Source: Desulfotignum sp. (lineage in GTDB: Bacteria; Desulfobacterota; Desulfobacteria; Desulfobacterales; Desulfobacteraceae). From it: a stretch of DNA of 54,076 nucleotides. Made by a program: the position numbers and the translations under genes. The notes beneath the pieces were generated by a model that was not told the DNA's origin, searched no databases, and saw nothing but the letters and a program-made list of their open reading frames with translations. This document shows positions 7,853 through 17,233 of this stretch, in pieces (positions within the stretch are counted from its first letter, which is position 1; each line of letters opens with the position of its first letter). The stretch lies in the NCBI GenBank assembly GCA_011390635.1, contig JAABSA010000025.1:1-54076 (forward strand), written 5' to 3'.

Positions 7853-9394
7853 ATGAAGTCGAACATGCTTGCGCTTGTCATGATGCTGGTTGGTTTTTTC
7901 ATTTTTTCAGCAGCGGTTTTTGCAGGGGATATTGCCCCGGAACAGACCCATAACGGCGACCAGGCAGCGCTGGAGCAGGCATTGCATCCAAGTGATCTTG
8001 GATTGCAAACAGATCATGGTGCAGATGCCGCCCACAGCGGCGGGCATGGACACCCGGACCTGGGTAAGGTGCTGCCGTTGTACGCCTGCATTCCGTTTGC
8101 CTGTATGCTGCTGTCCATTGCACTTTTGCCCCTTGTCGCCGGCACCTTCTGGCACCACCATTTCGGCAAGATTTCCGCTTTCTGGGCCGCTACTCTGGCC
8201 ATTCCTTTTATAGTGGTCTACAAAGGGGATGCAGTCTACGAAATTCTCCACATCATTCTGGCGGATTATGTACCGTTTATAATCCTGCTGTGGGCGTTGT
8301 TCACAGTATCCGGCGGGATTCTTTTGCGGGGTACCCTCCGGGGCACTCCTGTGGTGAACACCGGCATTATTCTTCTGGGCACCATTCTGGCATCCTGGAT
8401 GGGAACTACCGGTGCAGCCATGCTGCTGATCCGGCCGTTTCTGCGGGCCAATGATTTTCGAAAAAACCGGACATTCATGGTGGTGTTTTTCATATTCCTG
8501 GTGGCCAATATCGGTGGGTCATTGACCCCTCTGGGTGATCCGCCCCTGTTTTTAGGGTTCCTCCACGGAGTCAGTTTTTTTTGGACCCTTAAGATTCTTC
8601 CCCATATGCTGCTGAGCAGCGGGGTGCTGCTGGTGATCTATTTTTTGCTGGATACCTGGTTTTTCAAAAAAGAAGGGGCAGTGGTGCCTGATGACGGGGA
8701 AAAGAAACCATTACGTCTGGTGGGAACGTATAATTTTATCTTTTTGGGCGGCATAGTAGGCGCGGTGCTCATGAGCGGCATCCTGGATCTGGGGTATGTC
8801 AACACCTTCGGGGTGCACCGGGCCATCCAGGACTGGATGCGGGACATCAGTCTCATCTTGCTGGGCGGCCTGTCCCTGTGGGCAACGCCCTGGGCCCTGC
8901 GGGAGGAAAATGAATTTTCCTGGTTTCCCATCATAGAGGTGGCATACCTGTTCATCGGAATTTTTATTACCATGATCCCCTGTCTGCTGCTGCTGAAGGC
9001 CGGACCGGACGGGGCCTTTGCCTTTCTTATCGCTGCAGTGAAAGAACCGTTTCATTATTTCTGGGTCACCGGGGTCCTGTCGGCATTTTTAGACAACGCT
9101 CCTACATATCTGACCTTTTTCAACACCGCATTGGGCAGTTTTTATGCGGGTATGCCGGAATCAGCTTCCGTGCCCCTGCTGATGACCGATAAGATGATAT
9201 ATCTCCAGGCCATTTCAACCGGGGCCGTGTTTTTCGGGGCCGTCAGTTATATCGGCAATGCCCCCAATTTCATGGTACGGTCCATTGCGGCCGAATCCGG
9301 TACTATCATGCCCAGTTTTTTCGGGTATATTCTCAAATATTCTCTGGTGTTTCTGATTCCCACCTTTGTGGTTGTCACCCTTATATTCTTTTAA
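7853..9394 (+). CDS. Na+/H+ antiporter of the NhaD/ArsB-citrate transporter superfamily
   Basis: The protein has 513 residues. A cleavable or anchoring N-terminal hydrophobic segment is followed by a His-rich periplasmic stretch (residues about 25-70, with HSGGHGHPD), then 11-12 membrane helices. Ion-transporter superfamily motifs are present: SWMGTTGAAMLLIRP, then NIGGSLTPLGDPPLFLGFL, and a C-terminal SAFLDNAPTYLTF with FGAVSYIGNAPNFM. These paired loops resemble the NhaD family and mark two inverted repeats. The family exchanges cytoplasmic Na+ (or Li+) for protons. A good AGGAG site precedes the ATG. It heads a same-strand run of signalling genes and the Mrp-type antiporter, which fits a sodium-cycle role. 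An anion substrate cannot be fully excluded. Confidence 0.85.
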   Translation: MKSNMLALVMMLVGFFIFSAAVFAGDIAPEQTHNGDQAALEQALHPSDLGLQTDHGADAAHSGGHGHPDLGKVLPLYACIPFACMLLSIALLPLVAGTFWHHHFGKISAFWAATLAIPFIVVYKGDAVYEILHIILADYVPFIILLWALFTVSGGILLRGTLRGTPVVNTGIILLGTILASWMGTTGAAMLLIRPFLRANDFRKNRTFMVVFFIFLVANIGGSLTPLGDPPLFLGFLHGVSFFWTLKILPHMLLSSGVLLVIYFLLDTWFFKKEGAVVPDDGEKKPLRLVGTYNFIFLGGIVGAVLMSGILDLGYVNTFGVHRAIQDWMRDISLILLGGLSLWATPWALREENEFSWFPIIEVAYLFIGIFITMIPCLLLLKAGPDGAFAFLIAAVKEPFHYFWVTGVLSAFLDNAPTYLTFFNTALGSFYAGMPESASVPLLMTDKMIYLQAISTGAVFFGAVSYIGNAPNFMVRSIAAESGTIMPSFFGYILKYSLVFLIPTFVVVTLIFF

Positions 9395-9436
9395 TATACT
9401 GTCCTTATAAAAGGCATTACCCATAAAGGAGCAGCC

Positions 9437-11500
9437 ATGTATTTTGATTTAAAGGGATTGAAACTGGCCATTATCGGCGGTGGTGATCCCTGTGCAGAAA
9501 TCCTGGAACTGCTTGCCGGACCGGGGTTAAAAGACCTGGGCATCCAGGTGCTCATGGTGGCGGACACCATTCAAATCGTCCGGGGCATTGCCCGGGCCGG
9601 TGAATTCAATATTCCCACCAGCTCAGATTACAATGCGGTCTGTGAACTGTCAGGTCTGGATTTGATCCTCAAACTCAAAAATGACGACCTGCTGTCCTGT
9701 ATCCTGGAAAAGATCAACACAGAGCGGGTGAGCATCATTGACCTGGATACTTACGGTGCCATGTCCTTTATCAATTTTTTAAAGACGGAAAAAGAAAAGA
9801 TACAGATCAGAAAACGGATCCAGACCCAGGATCTAAACAACGAGGAAGTGGCAGAGCTGTTTGAGCGCTTTTCCAACCGGATTAATACCATTGCGGAAAG
9901 CCGCATTGCCTATCTCGAGGAAGAACGCCAGGACCTGTTGAAAATGGAAAAAGAGCTGAACCAGATCATCCAGGGCAGCATGATCCCCACCTTTATCATC
10001 AATAACGAACATATCATAACCCACTGGAACGGGGCGTGTGAGGAACTTACCGGGTATCCGGCGTATGAGCTTGTGGGCACCGACCGGCAATGGGCACCGT
10101 TCCGGTCGGCCAAACGCCCTACGCTGGCGGATGTGGTGGTGGGACAGCTGGCGGATGAAGAGGTCCAGAAATATTATGGCAATGCCTGGCGCAAATGTAA
10201 GATAATCAATGAAGCCTATGAGGCGGAAGAGTTTTTTCCCCATCTGGGGGAAAACGGAAAATGGATATTTTTCACCGCAGCACCCATTAAATCCCCGGAC
10301 GGAAAGGTCATCGGTGCCATCCAGACCCTGCGGGACCGTACTGAAGACAAAAAAGCCCAGGAAGAAATTGAACTCCAGGACCAGGAATTATCCAAACTCC
10401 ATGAAAAATATAAAAAATCCGAAGAAAAATACCGGTCTTTGTTCAATGAGAATCCCAATCCTATCTTTATCATAGACAGCCAGACCTTTGAGATCCTGGA
10501 TGTCAATCACAGGGTCCAGGAAAATTACGGGTACTCCAAATCCGAACTGCTGGGCACCTCGTTTCTGGAGATCGGTGAAAAAGCTGATGATACCCTTAAA
10601 CAGGGCATGCAGGGATTGACCCGGGGCGGTTACATCCTTTTTACCAAAAAACGCCACAAACGCAAAACAGGGCAGGTTTTTTTTGTAAATATCAAAGTGG
10701 TAAAGGTGGTCTACAGTCATCGGGATGTGCTCATTGCCGCAACAACGGATATCACCGAAAGCGTGGAAAAAGAAACCCAGCTTATTCAGGCCGGCAAACT
10801 GGCCACCCTTGGGACCATGGCTGCGGGCATGGCCCATGAAATCAACCAGCCCTTGAATGTGATCCAGATCTGCGCGGACCTGATCCAGAAAATGGTGAAA
10901 AAAGGGGTTCCGATTCCGGATGATGAACTGGTGGGTATGGCAAAAGATATCATTGACAATGTGGCCCGGGCCTCCGGTGTGATCAAGCATGTGAGAGATT
11001 TTGCCAGACAGTCTGAACGGGATTTGAAAAAAATCAATATCAATGATCCCATCAGGGATGTGTTCAAGGTACTGGGCCACCAGCTCTCGGTCCATTCCAT
11101 AGAAAAAACCCTGGAACTTTCTGAAAATCTGCCGAAAATCAGGGCGGAACACAACCGCCTGGAGCAGGTGTTCATCAATCTGGTGACCAATGCCATCGAC
11201 GCCATGGATGAGAAAGCACTGCGGACAAAAGATTCTGTGGAAAAAATGCTGACCATCAAAACCTTTGCCCGGAACGGCTATGTGGTGGCAACCGTTTCCG
11301 ACACCGGCGTGGGGATGAGCGATGACATAAAAGACAAGATTTTTGAGCCTTTTTTCACCACCAAGGACACCGGCAAAGGCACCGGTCTTGGAACCAGCAT
11401 CAGTTTCGGGATCATCAAAGATTACGCCGGAACCATTACCGTTGATACCAAAGAAGGCCAGGGATCATGTTTCACCATTAGATTTCCGGCCATTACATAG
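9437..11500 (+). CDS. PAS-containing histidine kinase with an N-terminal Rossmann-like domain
   Basis: The 687-residue protein is soluble. Residues about 1-125 look like a nucleotide-binding Rossmann fold: [19 protein letters not shown] has the strand and Gly-rich turn, and alternating strands follow ([22 protein letters not shown]). A coiled linker leads to two PAS domains (about 170-310 and 335-445). The H-box is [11 protein letters not shown] with His467, and the ATPase domain is complete ([25 protein letters not shown]). There is no receiver and no membrane segment. It starts 42 bases after the antiporter with an AAAGGAG site and is followed 11 bases later by a receiver-kinase. A redox or dinucleotide input is an inference from the N-terminal fold. 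Confidence 0.9.
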   Translation: MYFDLKGLKLAIIGGGDPCAEILELLAGPGLKDLGIQVLMVADTIQIVRGIARAGEFNIPTSSDYNAVCELSGLDLILKLKNDDLLSCILEKINTERVSIIDLDTYGAMSFINFLKTEKEKIQIRKRIQTQDLNNEEVAELFERFSNRINTIAESRIAYLEEERQDLLKMEKELNQIIQGSMIPTFIINNEHIITHWNGACEELTGYPAYELVGTDRQWAPFRSAKRPTLADVVVGQLADEEVQKYYGNAWRKCKIINEAYEAEEFFPHLGENGKWIFFTAAPIKSPDGKVIGAIQTLRDRTEDKKAQEEIELQDQELSKLHEKYKKSEEKYRSLFNENPNPIFIIDSQTFEILDVNHRVQENYGYSKSELLGTSFLEIGEKADDTLKQGMQGLTRGGYILFTKKRHKRKTGQVFFVNIKVVKVVYSHRDVLIAATTDITESVEKETQLIQAGKLATLGTMAAGMAHEINQPLNVIQICADLIQKMVKKGVPIPDDELVGMAKDIIDNVARASGVIKHVRDFARQSERDLKKININDPIRDVFKVLGHQLSVHSIEKTLELSENLPKIRAEHNRLEQVFINLVTNAIDAMDEKALRTKDSVEKMLTIKTFARNGYVVATVSDTGVGMSDDIKDKIFEPFFTTKDTGKGTGLGTSISFGIIKDYAGTITVDTKEGQGSCFTIRFPAIT

Positions 11501-11511
11501 GAAAATCGCCC

Positions 11512-13062
11512 ATGTCAGCCAATAAAATATTGATTGTGGATGATGAACAAGCCATTGTCCGGCTGTTGTCCATGTCCCTGAAAAGTGACGGGTATGAGAC
11601 ATGCACCGCCTTCAGCGGAGAAGAGGCTTTGGATGTGCTCAAAAAACAATCACCTGATATCGTGGTGACCGATATCAAAATGCCGGGTATGGACGGCCTT
11701 GCACTGCTTAAAAAAATCAAGGAACTGTATCCGGAAAAAGAGGTGATCATTGTCACCGGCCACGGGGACATCGATTCTACCATTACGGCCCTGCAGTACG
11801 GGGCCAGTGATTTTATCAACAAACCGGTGCGGGACGAGGCCCTGGCCATTGCCCTGGACCGGGCCAAAACAAAAATCACCATCAGACAACAGCTGGCCTC
11901 CTATACCCAGGACTTAGAAGACAAAGTGGCGGAAGTCACAAAAGAAATCCGGCGCAAATCCAATTTCCAGCGCCTGCTGATTCACTCCAGCCACGATGCC
12001 ATTGTGGCCTTTGACCAGGATTGGCAGATCGTGGTGTACAACCCGGAGGCGGCAAGGATATTTGACAAAAAAGCCGGTGAAGTCCTCGGGAAAATGACCA
12101 TTGATGATCTGTATACCCCGGAACTGGCACAATATTTCAGAAAAGAGGCCAAAAACAAAGCCAATGACCGGGATATGCCCTGGCAGGAAATGGCCATGGA
12201 AACCCGGGAGAAAAAGCAGATTCCGGTAAGGTATGCCACCAATGTGCTCCATGAAAAAAATGAATTCATGGGCATTGTCAATTTTTTCCAGGATCTGACA
12301 GAGATCAAGCGGCTGGAAAAGGAACTGATCCAGTCAGAACGGATGGCAGCCATCGGCCAGACCGTATCAGGCCTCGCCCATTACGTGAAAAATATTCTCA
12401 TCGGCCTCAAAGGCGGCAGCTACGTGGTGGATGTGGGGTTGCAGAACAATGACATGGAAAAGCTGAACACAGGATGGCAGACCATCAAGAAGAATATCAC
12501 TCGGGTGGGCGACCTGACCCAGGATATGCTCACCTATTCAAAGGAGCGCAAACCTGAACCTGAGCTGTGCTATCCCAATGAGATCGTGGAAGAGGTGGTG
12601 GACCTGGTGACCGATTTTGCAAATGGCCATAATATTGACATTGTAAAGAGCTGTGATCCGGAAATGGGTGAAATGTATCTGGATACCAGAACCGTTCACC
12701 GGGCCTTGCTGAATCTGGTGAACAACGCCATTGAAGCCTGCCTGGAAGAAGAAACCGAGTCCAGGCAATTTACGGTGAAAATTAAAACCGGAAAAGCCGA
12801 TGATGGATCAGCCGTGTTCGAAGTTTCCGATAATGGGTGCGGTATGGATGCAGAAACCAAAGGCAAACTGTTCACCCCCATGTTCAGTTCCAAAGGGGGC
12901 AAAGGTACAGGTCTGGGACTTCTTGTCACCAAAAAACTGGTGGCAGAGCATAACGGCACCATTGACATTGAAACCAGTTTGGGGTATGGGTCTGTGTTTA
13001 CCATGAAGCTGCCTGAGAAACCAGGGACCGCCCGGGATGTAAACGATAAAAAAGAGGTGTGA
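11512..13062 (+). CDS. Receiver-PAS-histidine kinase (REC at N-terminus)
   Basis: The 516-residue cytoplasmic protein begins with a receiver domain whose phosphoacceptor is Asp54 (VVTDIKMPGMDG). A helix-rich linker near residues 120-150, a PAS domain (about 150-265), an unusual H-box GLAHYVKNILIGLKGG with His290, and an intact ATPase domain (NLVNNAIEAC, SDNGCGMD, GTGLGLL) follow. Such REC-kinase proteins take phosphate from an upstream kinase and use it to tune their own kinase activity. The neighbour 11 bases upstream is the obvious partner, and the next gene, one base after the stop, is a lone receiver that could be its target. Confidence 0.92.
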   Translation: MSANKILIVDDEQAIVRLLSMSLKSDGYETCTAFSGEEALDVLKKQSPDIVVTDIKMPGMDGLALLKKIKELYPEKEVIIVTGHGDIDSTITALQYGASDFINKPVRDEALAIALDRAKTKITIRQQLASYTQDLEDKVAEVTKEIRRKSNFQRLLIHSSHDAIVAFDQDWQIVVYNPEAARIFDKKAGEVLGKMTIDDLYTPELAQYFRKEAKNKANDRDMPWQEMAMETREKKQIPVRYATNVLHEKNEFMGIVNFFQDLTEIKRLEKELIQSERMAAIGQTVSGLAHYVKNILIGLKGGSYVVDVGLQNNDMEKLNTGWQTIKKNITRVGDLTQDMLTYSKERKPEPELCYPNEIVEEVVDLVTDFANGHNIDIVKSCDPEMGEMYLDTRTVHRALLNLVNNAIEACLEEETESRQFTVKIKTGKADDGSAVFEVSDNGCGMDAETKGKLFTPMFSSKGGKGTGLGLLVTKKLVAEHNGTIDIETSLGYGSVFTMKLPEKPGTARDVNDKKEV

Positions 13063-13063
13063 T

Positions 13064-13456
13064 ATGGGTAGAAAAGTGCTGGTGGTGGACGATGATCCGG
13101 ATGTCAGATCATTTGTTGTCACGGTTCTGGAAGAAAACCAGTATACGCCTTTGATGGCGTGTGACGGTGTGGAAGGTCTGGAAATGATCCAGAAAGAAAT
13201 GCCGGACCTGGTGATACTGGATGTGCTCATGCCCCGGGGAAGCGGCATCCGTCTGTACCGTCACCTGAAAACAGACGATATCTTGAAAGCCATTCCAGTG
13301 ATCATGTTTACCGGTATTGCCCTGCGCTCTTTTCTCAAGTCCCAGAAAGTGCTGGAAGAGTTCAAAGGAGAAAAAGTGCCGGAACCTGACATCTACCTGG
13401 AAAAACCTGTGGAGCCCCAGGAACTGGTGGATGCCATCAGAAAAAAAATCAGCTGA
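13064..13456 (+). CDS. Stand-alone response-regulator receiver
   Basis: The 130 residues make a single receiver domain with the acidic pair VVDDD near residues 7-11, phosphoacceptor Asp53 (VILDVLMPRG), Thr in MFTGIA near residue 86, and Lys in LEKPVEP near residue 113. No output domain is attached. The ATG lies one base after the upstream kinase stop, with GAGGTG as ribosome site, so the pair is translationally coupled. It should act by protein contact or as a phosphate sink or shuttle. Confidence 0.9.
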   Translation: MGRKVLVVDDDPDVRSFVVTVLEENQYTPLMACDGVEGLEMIQKEMPDLVILDVLMPRGSGIRLYRHLKTDDILKAIPVIMFTGIALRSFLKSQKVLEEFKGEKVPEPDIYLEKPVEPQELVDAIRKKIS

Positions 13457-13512
13457 TGCTGTAAAAAAAGCACTTGTTCGGCGCATGTGACAGGACAGGG
13501 ACAGGAGGTTTC

Positions 13513-14388
13513 ATGAAAATCAAAAAATTGTTGTTTGTGACCAAATTTGAAAGCCTTTGCTATGATGCATTGCATTCTCTTCTGGACCTGAGAAAATCCG
13601 GCCTGGAACATGTGGTGTTTTTAAATGTGATTGAGCGCGAAAAAGTGACCATGCGCCGGGGAAAGGGATATGTAAAAGAAGATGAGGTTCGGCTTAAGGA
13701 AATTGCCAATATACGCTTTATTGACTGGGCGGAAAATCTGTTTGAAATGGGCATGGAGGTCGGGGCCTATATTGAAGTGTCGTCTTTGATTCCCAAAATC
13801 CTCGAAGTGGTGGAAACAGAAAAACCCGATCTCATCGTCATCGGCCGTTCCCAGAAAGGAAAGATTGAACAGCTGTATTCCCGCTCTGATATTACCGAGC
13901 TGACCAGAAGATCCACTGTGCCCATCCTGGTTTTCAAGCACATGACGGAAAACAAGCTGGTGCCGGCAAAAATTTTTGAAAGGCCCTTGTTTGCCACTTC
14001 CTGGTCCAACAGCAGTGAAAAGGCCGTGGACTGCCTCAAGGAATTAGGCCAGGTCATCGGTGAAATGCACCTGATGCATGTGGTGGATGAAAAAGAATTG
14101 AAAACCACCGATACCCATGAGGTGCAGGCAGTGCGCAAAAAAGAAAGAAACCGGCTGGATGATCTGTGTGCTGAATTTGAAGAAAAAGGTATAACAGCCA
14201 GACCCCATGTGTATGTGGGTGATCCGGAAACAGAAATATTGAGGGCAGCCCGAGAATACCAGGCATCCATGATTATTCTGGGCTTCAGCGACCGCACCGC
14301 ACTGATGGAGCGCTGGATGGGATCCATTTCCAGAAATATTGCCGATAAATCGCCGTATCCCTGCCTGCTGTTTCCGGTTAAAAAATAA
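13513..14388 (+). CDS. Tandem universal stress protein (two Usp domains)
   Basis: The 291-residue protein carries two UspA domains, about residues 1-145 and 155-291. Each ends in the family's ATP-binding type pattern: IVIGRSQKGKIEQLYSRSD then VPILVF in the first, and IILGFSDRTALMERWMGS then YPCLLF in the second. The perfect AGGAGG at 13502-13507 sets the start at 13513; an in-frame TTG at 13474 would add 13 residues and has no ribosome site. It lies between two receiver genes in the same transcript. Usp proteins next to cation antiporters often bind ATP and modulate transport or stress survival; such a role here is inference. Confidence 0.9.
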   Translation: MKIKKLLFVTKFESLCYDALHSLLDLRKSGLEHVVFLNVIEREKVTMRRGKGYVKEDEVRLKEIANIRFIDWAENLFEMGMEVGAYIEVSSLIPKILEVVETEKPDLIVIGRSQKGKIEQLYSRSDITELTRRSTVPILVFKHMTENKLVPAKIFERPLFATSWSNSSEKAVDCLKELGQVIGEMHLMHVVDEKELKTTDTHEVQAVRKKERNRLDDLCAEFEEKGITARPHVYVGDPETEILRAAREYQASMIILGFSDRTALMERWMGSISRNIADKSPYPCLLFPVKK

Positions 14389-14428
14389 AGATTTTTTAAA
14401 GGGTGTGATTTTTCCACAAAGGGTTTTT

Positions 14429-14896
14429 ATGAAATTATTATTTATAGATGATGAACAGACATTTTTAAAATACATTGCCAAGCGGCTGATGCTGGAGGGG
14501 TTTGAAGTTAAAACCACGTTTTCAGGTGAAGAAGGGGTGGCAGCAGCGGCGCAAGAGGTGTTTGACGTGGCAGTGGTGGACCTGCAGATGCCCGGCATTG
14601 ACGGGATCGAGGTGCAGCGCCGGCTCAAGGATCTGCAGCCGGATCTGCCCTGTATTGTGCTCACCGGTCACGGAAGCGTGGAAAACGCGCTTGAAAGCGG
14701 CAAATATAATGCGTTTAAATTTCTGTCCAAGCCCGTGGATATGGATACCCTGATTGAGACCATCCAGGCGGCCCATGATTTACGACGTCTGAAGGAAACA
14801 GCCGGTACCCCGGATGCGGGGGCTGCATCTGAAAACCAGGGGCCGGTTTCCCGGTTTTTTAAAAAATTCCGCAGGATATATGGTGTAGAAAAATAG
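14429..14896 (+). CDS. Stand-alone response-regulator receiver with basic tail
   Basis: The 155 residues form one receiver domain with the acidic pair FIDDE near residues 5-9, phosphoacceptor Asp51 (VVDLQMPGID), Thr in VLTGHG near residue 79, and Lys in LSKPVDM. A tail of about 40 residues ends in a basic stretch (FFKKFRRIYGVEK) and shows no known DNA-binding fold. The start at 14429 gives the receiver its usual N-terminus (MKLLFIDDEQ); the in-frame ATG 90 bases upstream would fall inside the stress-protein gene. The next gene is mrpE, 88 bases downstream. Confidence 0.88.
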   Translation: MKLLFIDDEQTFLKYIAKRLMLEGFEVKTTFSGEEGVAAAAQEVFDVAVVDLQMPGIDGIEVQRRLKDLQPDLPCIVLTGHGSVENALESGKYNAFKFLSKPVDMDTLIETIQAAHDLRRLKETAGTPDAGAASENQGPVSRFFKKFRRIYGVEK

Positions 14897-14984
14897 TGTA
14901 ATAAACAGCGGCCTGTGTCATGACCGTTTTTTGTGAACGGACAGGTACGTGAAAATCCGGTAATAAGAAAAAAGGAAGTGGGTG

Positions 14985-15530
14985 ATGAAAGAAAACAGAT
15001 CTGAAAAACAAGGAACCTGGAGCAGGAAAAAATCGGGATCAGCCTTATTTTCATTTTGTATCACCTTTGTTTTTATGTTTGTAACCTGGATCATCTTGTC
15101 AGGCAAATTCGATCCTTTGCTGCTGGGCCTGGGAATTTTTTCAAGTGCCATTGTGGCCTGGTTTTTCCATGATCTGTTGTTTGCGGGTGCCACCATGGAA
15201 CAGGCCGGGGTGTTTGTCCGGTTCTGCCGGTATATGCCCTGGCTTGTCATGGAGATCATTAAAGCCAATTTTCATATGTTGTATCTGGTGTTTCATCCCA
15301 GGATGCGCCAGCTCATCGATCCACATATTATCCAGTTCCAGACCGGTCTGAAATCTGATATTGCCATCACTACCCTGGCCAATGCCATTACCCTGACCCC
15401 CGGGACGGTCACCATCACCGCCACCTCGGAGGGCGGGTTCCGGGTTCACAGCATCGATCGGAAAAGCGCAGAAGGACTTCCCGGTGTCATGCGGGACCGG
15501 GTGGCCCATGTATACGGAGAAAACAGATGA
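14985..15530 (+). CDS. mrpE: Multisubunit Na+/H+ antiporter subunit E (MrpE/MbhA-like)
   Basis: This 181-residue membrane protein has an N-terminal pair of helices and the family signature near residues 115-145 (IITLxPGT-like form ANAITLTPGTVTI). Subunit E is needed for assembly or full activity of the Mrp complex. The ATG at 14985 follows AAAGGAAG; a GTG one codon earlier is possible. The stop overlaps the mrpF start by four bases (ATGA). It opens the antiporter operon in the order E-F-G-D'-E'B-C-D, the order seen in archaeal Mbh membrane modules. Confidence 0.9.
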   Translation: MKENRSEKQGTWSRKKSGSALFSFCITFVFMFVTWIILSGKFDPLLLGLGIFSSAIVAWFFHDLLFAGATMEQAGVFVRFCRYMPWLVMEIIKANFHMLYLVFHPRMRQLIDPHIIQFQTGLKSDIAITTLANAITLTPGTVTITATSEGGFRVHSIDRKSAEGLPGVMRDRVAHVYGENR

Positions 15531-15814
15531 TCTATTTTTTTTCATGCATTGCTGTCGCCCTGTGCCTGATCATGGTGCTGCCGCTGTACCGGTGCCTGTT
15601 CGGCCCCACGGTCCTGGACCGGCTGGTGGGTGTGAACGCCATCGGCAGCAAAACCGTTGTGCTGCTTTTGCTCATCGGATACCTGTATGGGCGGGTGGAC
15701 ATGTTTGTGGACATTGCCCTGGCTTATGCGTTTTTAAATTTTGTGGCCGTGCTTGCCGCCTCCCGGTATTTTCACAAGCGCAAAGGCCTGTACGAAGAAT
15801 CCTTCATGGAGTGA
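15527..15814 (+). CDS. mrpF: Multisubunit Na+/H+ antiporter subunit F (MrpF/MbhB-like)
   Basis: The 95 residues form three membrane helices, with the conserved DRLVGVNAIGSKTVVLLLLIG stretch and the carboxylate in DMFVDIALAYAFLNF. The latter matches the region of MrpF implicated in ion passage. The gene overlaps mrpE at its start and shares one base with mrpG at its stop, which indicates tight coupling. Length is normal for the family. Confidence 0.9.
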   Translation: MIYFFSCIAVALCLIMVLPLYRCLFGPTVLDRLVGVNAIGSKTVVLLLLIGYLYGRVDMFVDIALAYAFLNFVAVLAASRYFHKRKGLYEESFME

Positions 15815-16152
15815 TGATGCATATTCTCATAAATATTGCTGCAATTTTTTTTCTGGCCATGGGCCTGATTTTTTTTCTGGGCGGGGCTGTGGGCATTATC
15901 CGGATGCCTGATTTTTATTCCCGGCTGCATCCGGCCGGCAAACTGGACACCTTAGGCATTTTTGCCATGGTCCTGGGGCTTGTGATTTACAACCTGCACC
16001 ATTTTTCCATAGAAGTGCTTTTGCTGTCCATCAAGATGTTTTTGATTGTGTTTTTTGTGTTCCTGGCCAGCCCCACCGCCACCCACTCCATTGTGGATGC
16101 CGGTATGCGGGCCGGACTGCGGCCCTGGACGAGAAAAACAAAAAAGGAATAA
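15814..16152 (+). CDS. mrpG: Multisubunit Na+/H+ antiporter subunit G (MrpG/MbhC-like)
   Basis: The 112-residue protein has three membrane helices. The PhaG/MnhG signature GIIRMPDFYSRLHPAGKLDTLG is near residues 24-45, followed by a hydrophobic hairpin and SPTATHSI near residue 90. The start was placed at the ATG overlapping the mrpF stop (TGATG), with a second ATG directly after it. A longer frame upstream exists only because it overlaps mrpF. Confidence 0.9.
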   Translation: MMHILINIAAIFFLAMGLIFFLGGAVGIIRMPDFYSRLHPAGKLDTLGIFAMVLGLVIYNLHHFSIEVLLLSIKMFLIVFFVFLASPTATHSIVDAGMRAGLRPWTRKTKKE

Positions 16153-16157
16153 CCAAG

Positions 16158-16403
16158 ATGCTGTGGCCCATTGACCTGATCGTATTGACCTTTGTGATTT
16201 TCTGCGCCATTGCGGCCATTACCGTCCGGGACCTTTTGGGAACCGCCATTTTGTTCAGCGCGTATTCCTTTTTGATGTGCCTGTTGTGGGCTGTCATGGG
16301 GGCGGTGGATGTGGCATTCACCGAAGCATCCGTGGGAGCCGGGGTGAGCACGGTATTTTTTGTGGCCGCAGTGTTTCGGACCAGCAGGAGGACAAAGGAT
16401 TGA
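16158..16403 (+). CDS. MbhD-like subunit (DUF4040; equivalent to part of the MrpA C-terminus)
   Basis: These 81 residues make two or three helices with the signature TEASVGAGVSTVFFVAAVFRT, typical of the MbhD/DUF4040 segment found inside the C-terminus of MrpA in Bacillus-type antiporters and as a separate gene in Mbh and group-2 Mrp systems. It starts 5 bases after mrpG and its stop overlaps the next gene by four bases. Being separate shows that the large MrpA protein is split here. Confidence 0.85.
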   Translation: MLWPIDLIVLTFVIFCAIAAITVRDLLGTAILFSAYSFLMCLLWAVMGAVDVAFTEASVGAGVSTVFFVAAVFRTSRRTKD

Positions 16404-17224
16404 AATTCATCGGCACTGTCATCGTCTGTCTTACCGGCGGACTGTTGTTATACGGCACCATGGACCTGCCGGACTGGGGTGATCCCGGATCCCCGGCATC
16501 CACCCACCTCTCTGATTATTATATTGAACATATTATGGAACAAACCCAGGTGCCAAACCTGGTGACCGCGGTGCTGGCAGATTACAGAGGATATGACACC
16601 ATGTTTGAGACCGCGGTGGTGTTCTGCGCCGGTCTTGCATGTTTTCTTTTGCTCAGGGATTTTCGGCCAAAAAAAGACCGGTATTTCCGGCATGTGCCCA
16701 CCGGGGTGATGCTGCATTTTAAAAACCCGGACACCCGCATGATTGCGGACAATGAATTTGAGCACATGGACAAAGACTGGGTCCCATCGGATATGATCAT
16801 CAAAACCGTGTGCCGGATTCTGATTCCCTTTATCCAGATTTACGCGTTGTATGTGGTGGCCCACGGGGATTTTTCTCCGGGGGGCGGTTTCCAGGGCGGG
16901 GTGATCTTCGGATCCAGCCTGATTTTAATGGCCATTTCCTATAATTTGAAAACCCTGGTGAAACGGGTGACGGAAAAATTCTTATCAATTTTTGCCGCCC
17001 TCGGGGTTTTGATTTACGTGGGGCTCGGGGTGGGTGCCATGGTCATGGGCGGGCATTTTCTGGATTACGGCATGCTGGCACCCCTGCTGCCGTCCGACCC
17101 CGGCCATATCCGTGCCTTAGGAATGCTGGGGGTGGAGATCGGTGTGGGCATTGCCGTAATGGCCGTCATGGTGATTATTTATGTGAATATTGTCTCTGAA
17201 GGCAGACACGATGAAGGACTGTAG
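16400..17224 (+). CDS. mrpB: MbhE-MrpB fusion subunit of the cation antiporter
   Basis: The protein has 274 residues. About 1-95 resemble MbhE: two helices with the periplasmic LSDYYIEHIMEQTQVPNLVTAVLADYRGYDTMFE stretch typical of the end of MrpA (only its first and last parts, LSDYYIEH and DYRGYDTMFE, are diagnostic). About 130-270 are MrpB, with IYALYVVAHGDFSPGGGFQGG as its hallmark. The start is TTG at 16400, supported by AGGAGG at 16386-16391 and by the four-base overlap with the upstream stop. In archaea MbhE and the MrpB equivalent MbhF are usually separate. Confidence 0.85.
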   Translation: MKFIGTVIVCLTGGLLLYGTMDLPDWGDPGSPASTHLSDYYIEHIMEQTQVPNLVTAVLADYRGYDTMFETAVVFCAGLACFLLLRDFRPKKDRYFRHVPTGVMLHFKNPDTRMIADNEFEHMDKDWVPSDMIIKTVCRILIPFIQIYALYVVAHGDFSPGGGFQGGVIFGSSLILMAISYNLKTLVKRVTEKFLSIFAALGVLIYVGLGVGAMVMGGHFLDYGMLAPLLPSDPGHIRALGMLGVEIGVGIAVMAVMVIIYVNIVSEGRHDEGL

Positions 17225-17233
17225 GAGAAACCC

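Noticed and set aside
10388-11152. 254-residue open frame on the minus strand inside the PAS kinase
   Set aside because: It is fully antisense to the kinase catalytic region, with no recognisable domain.
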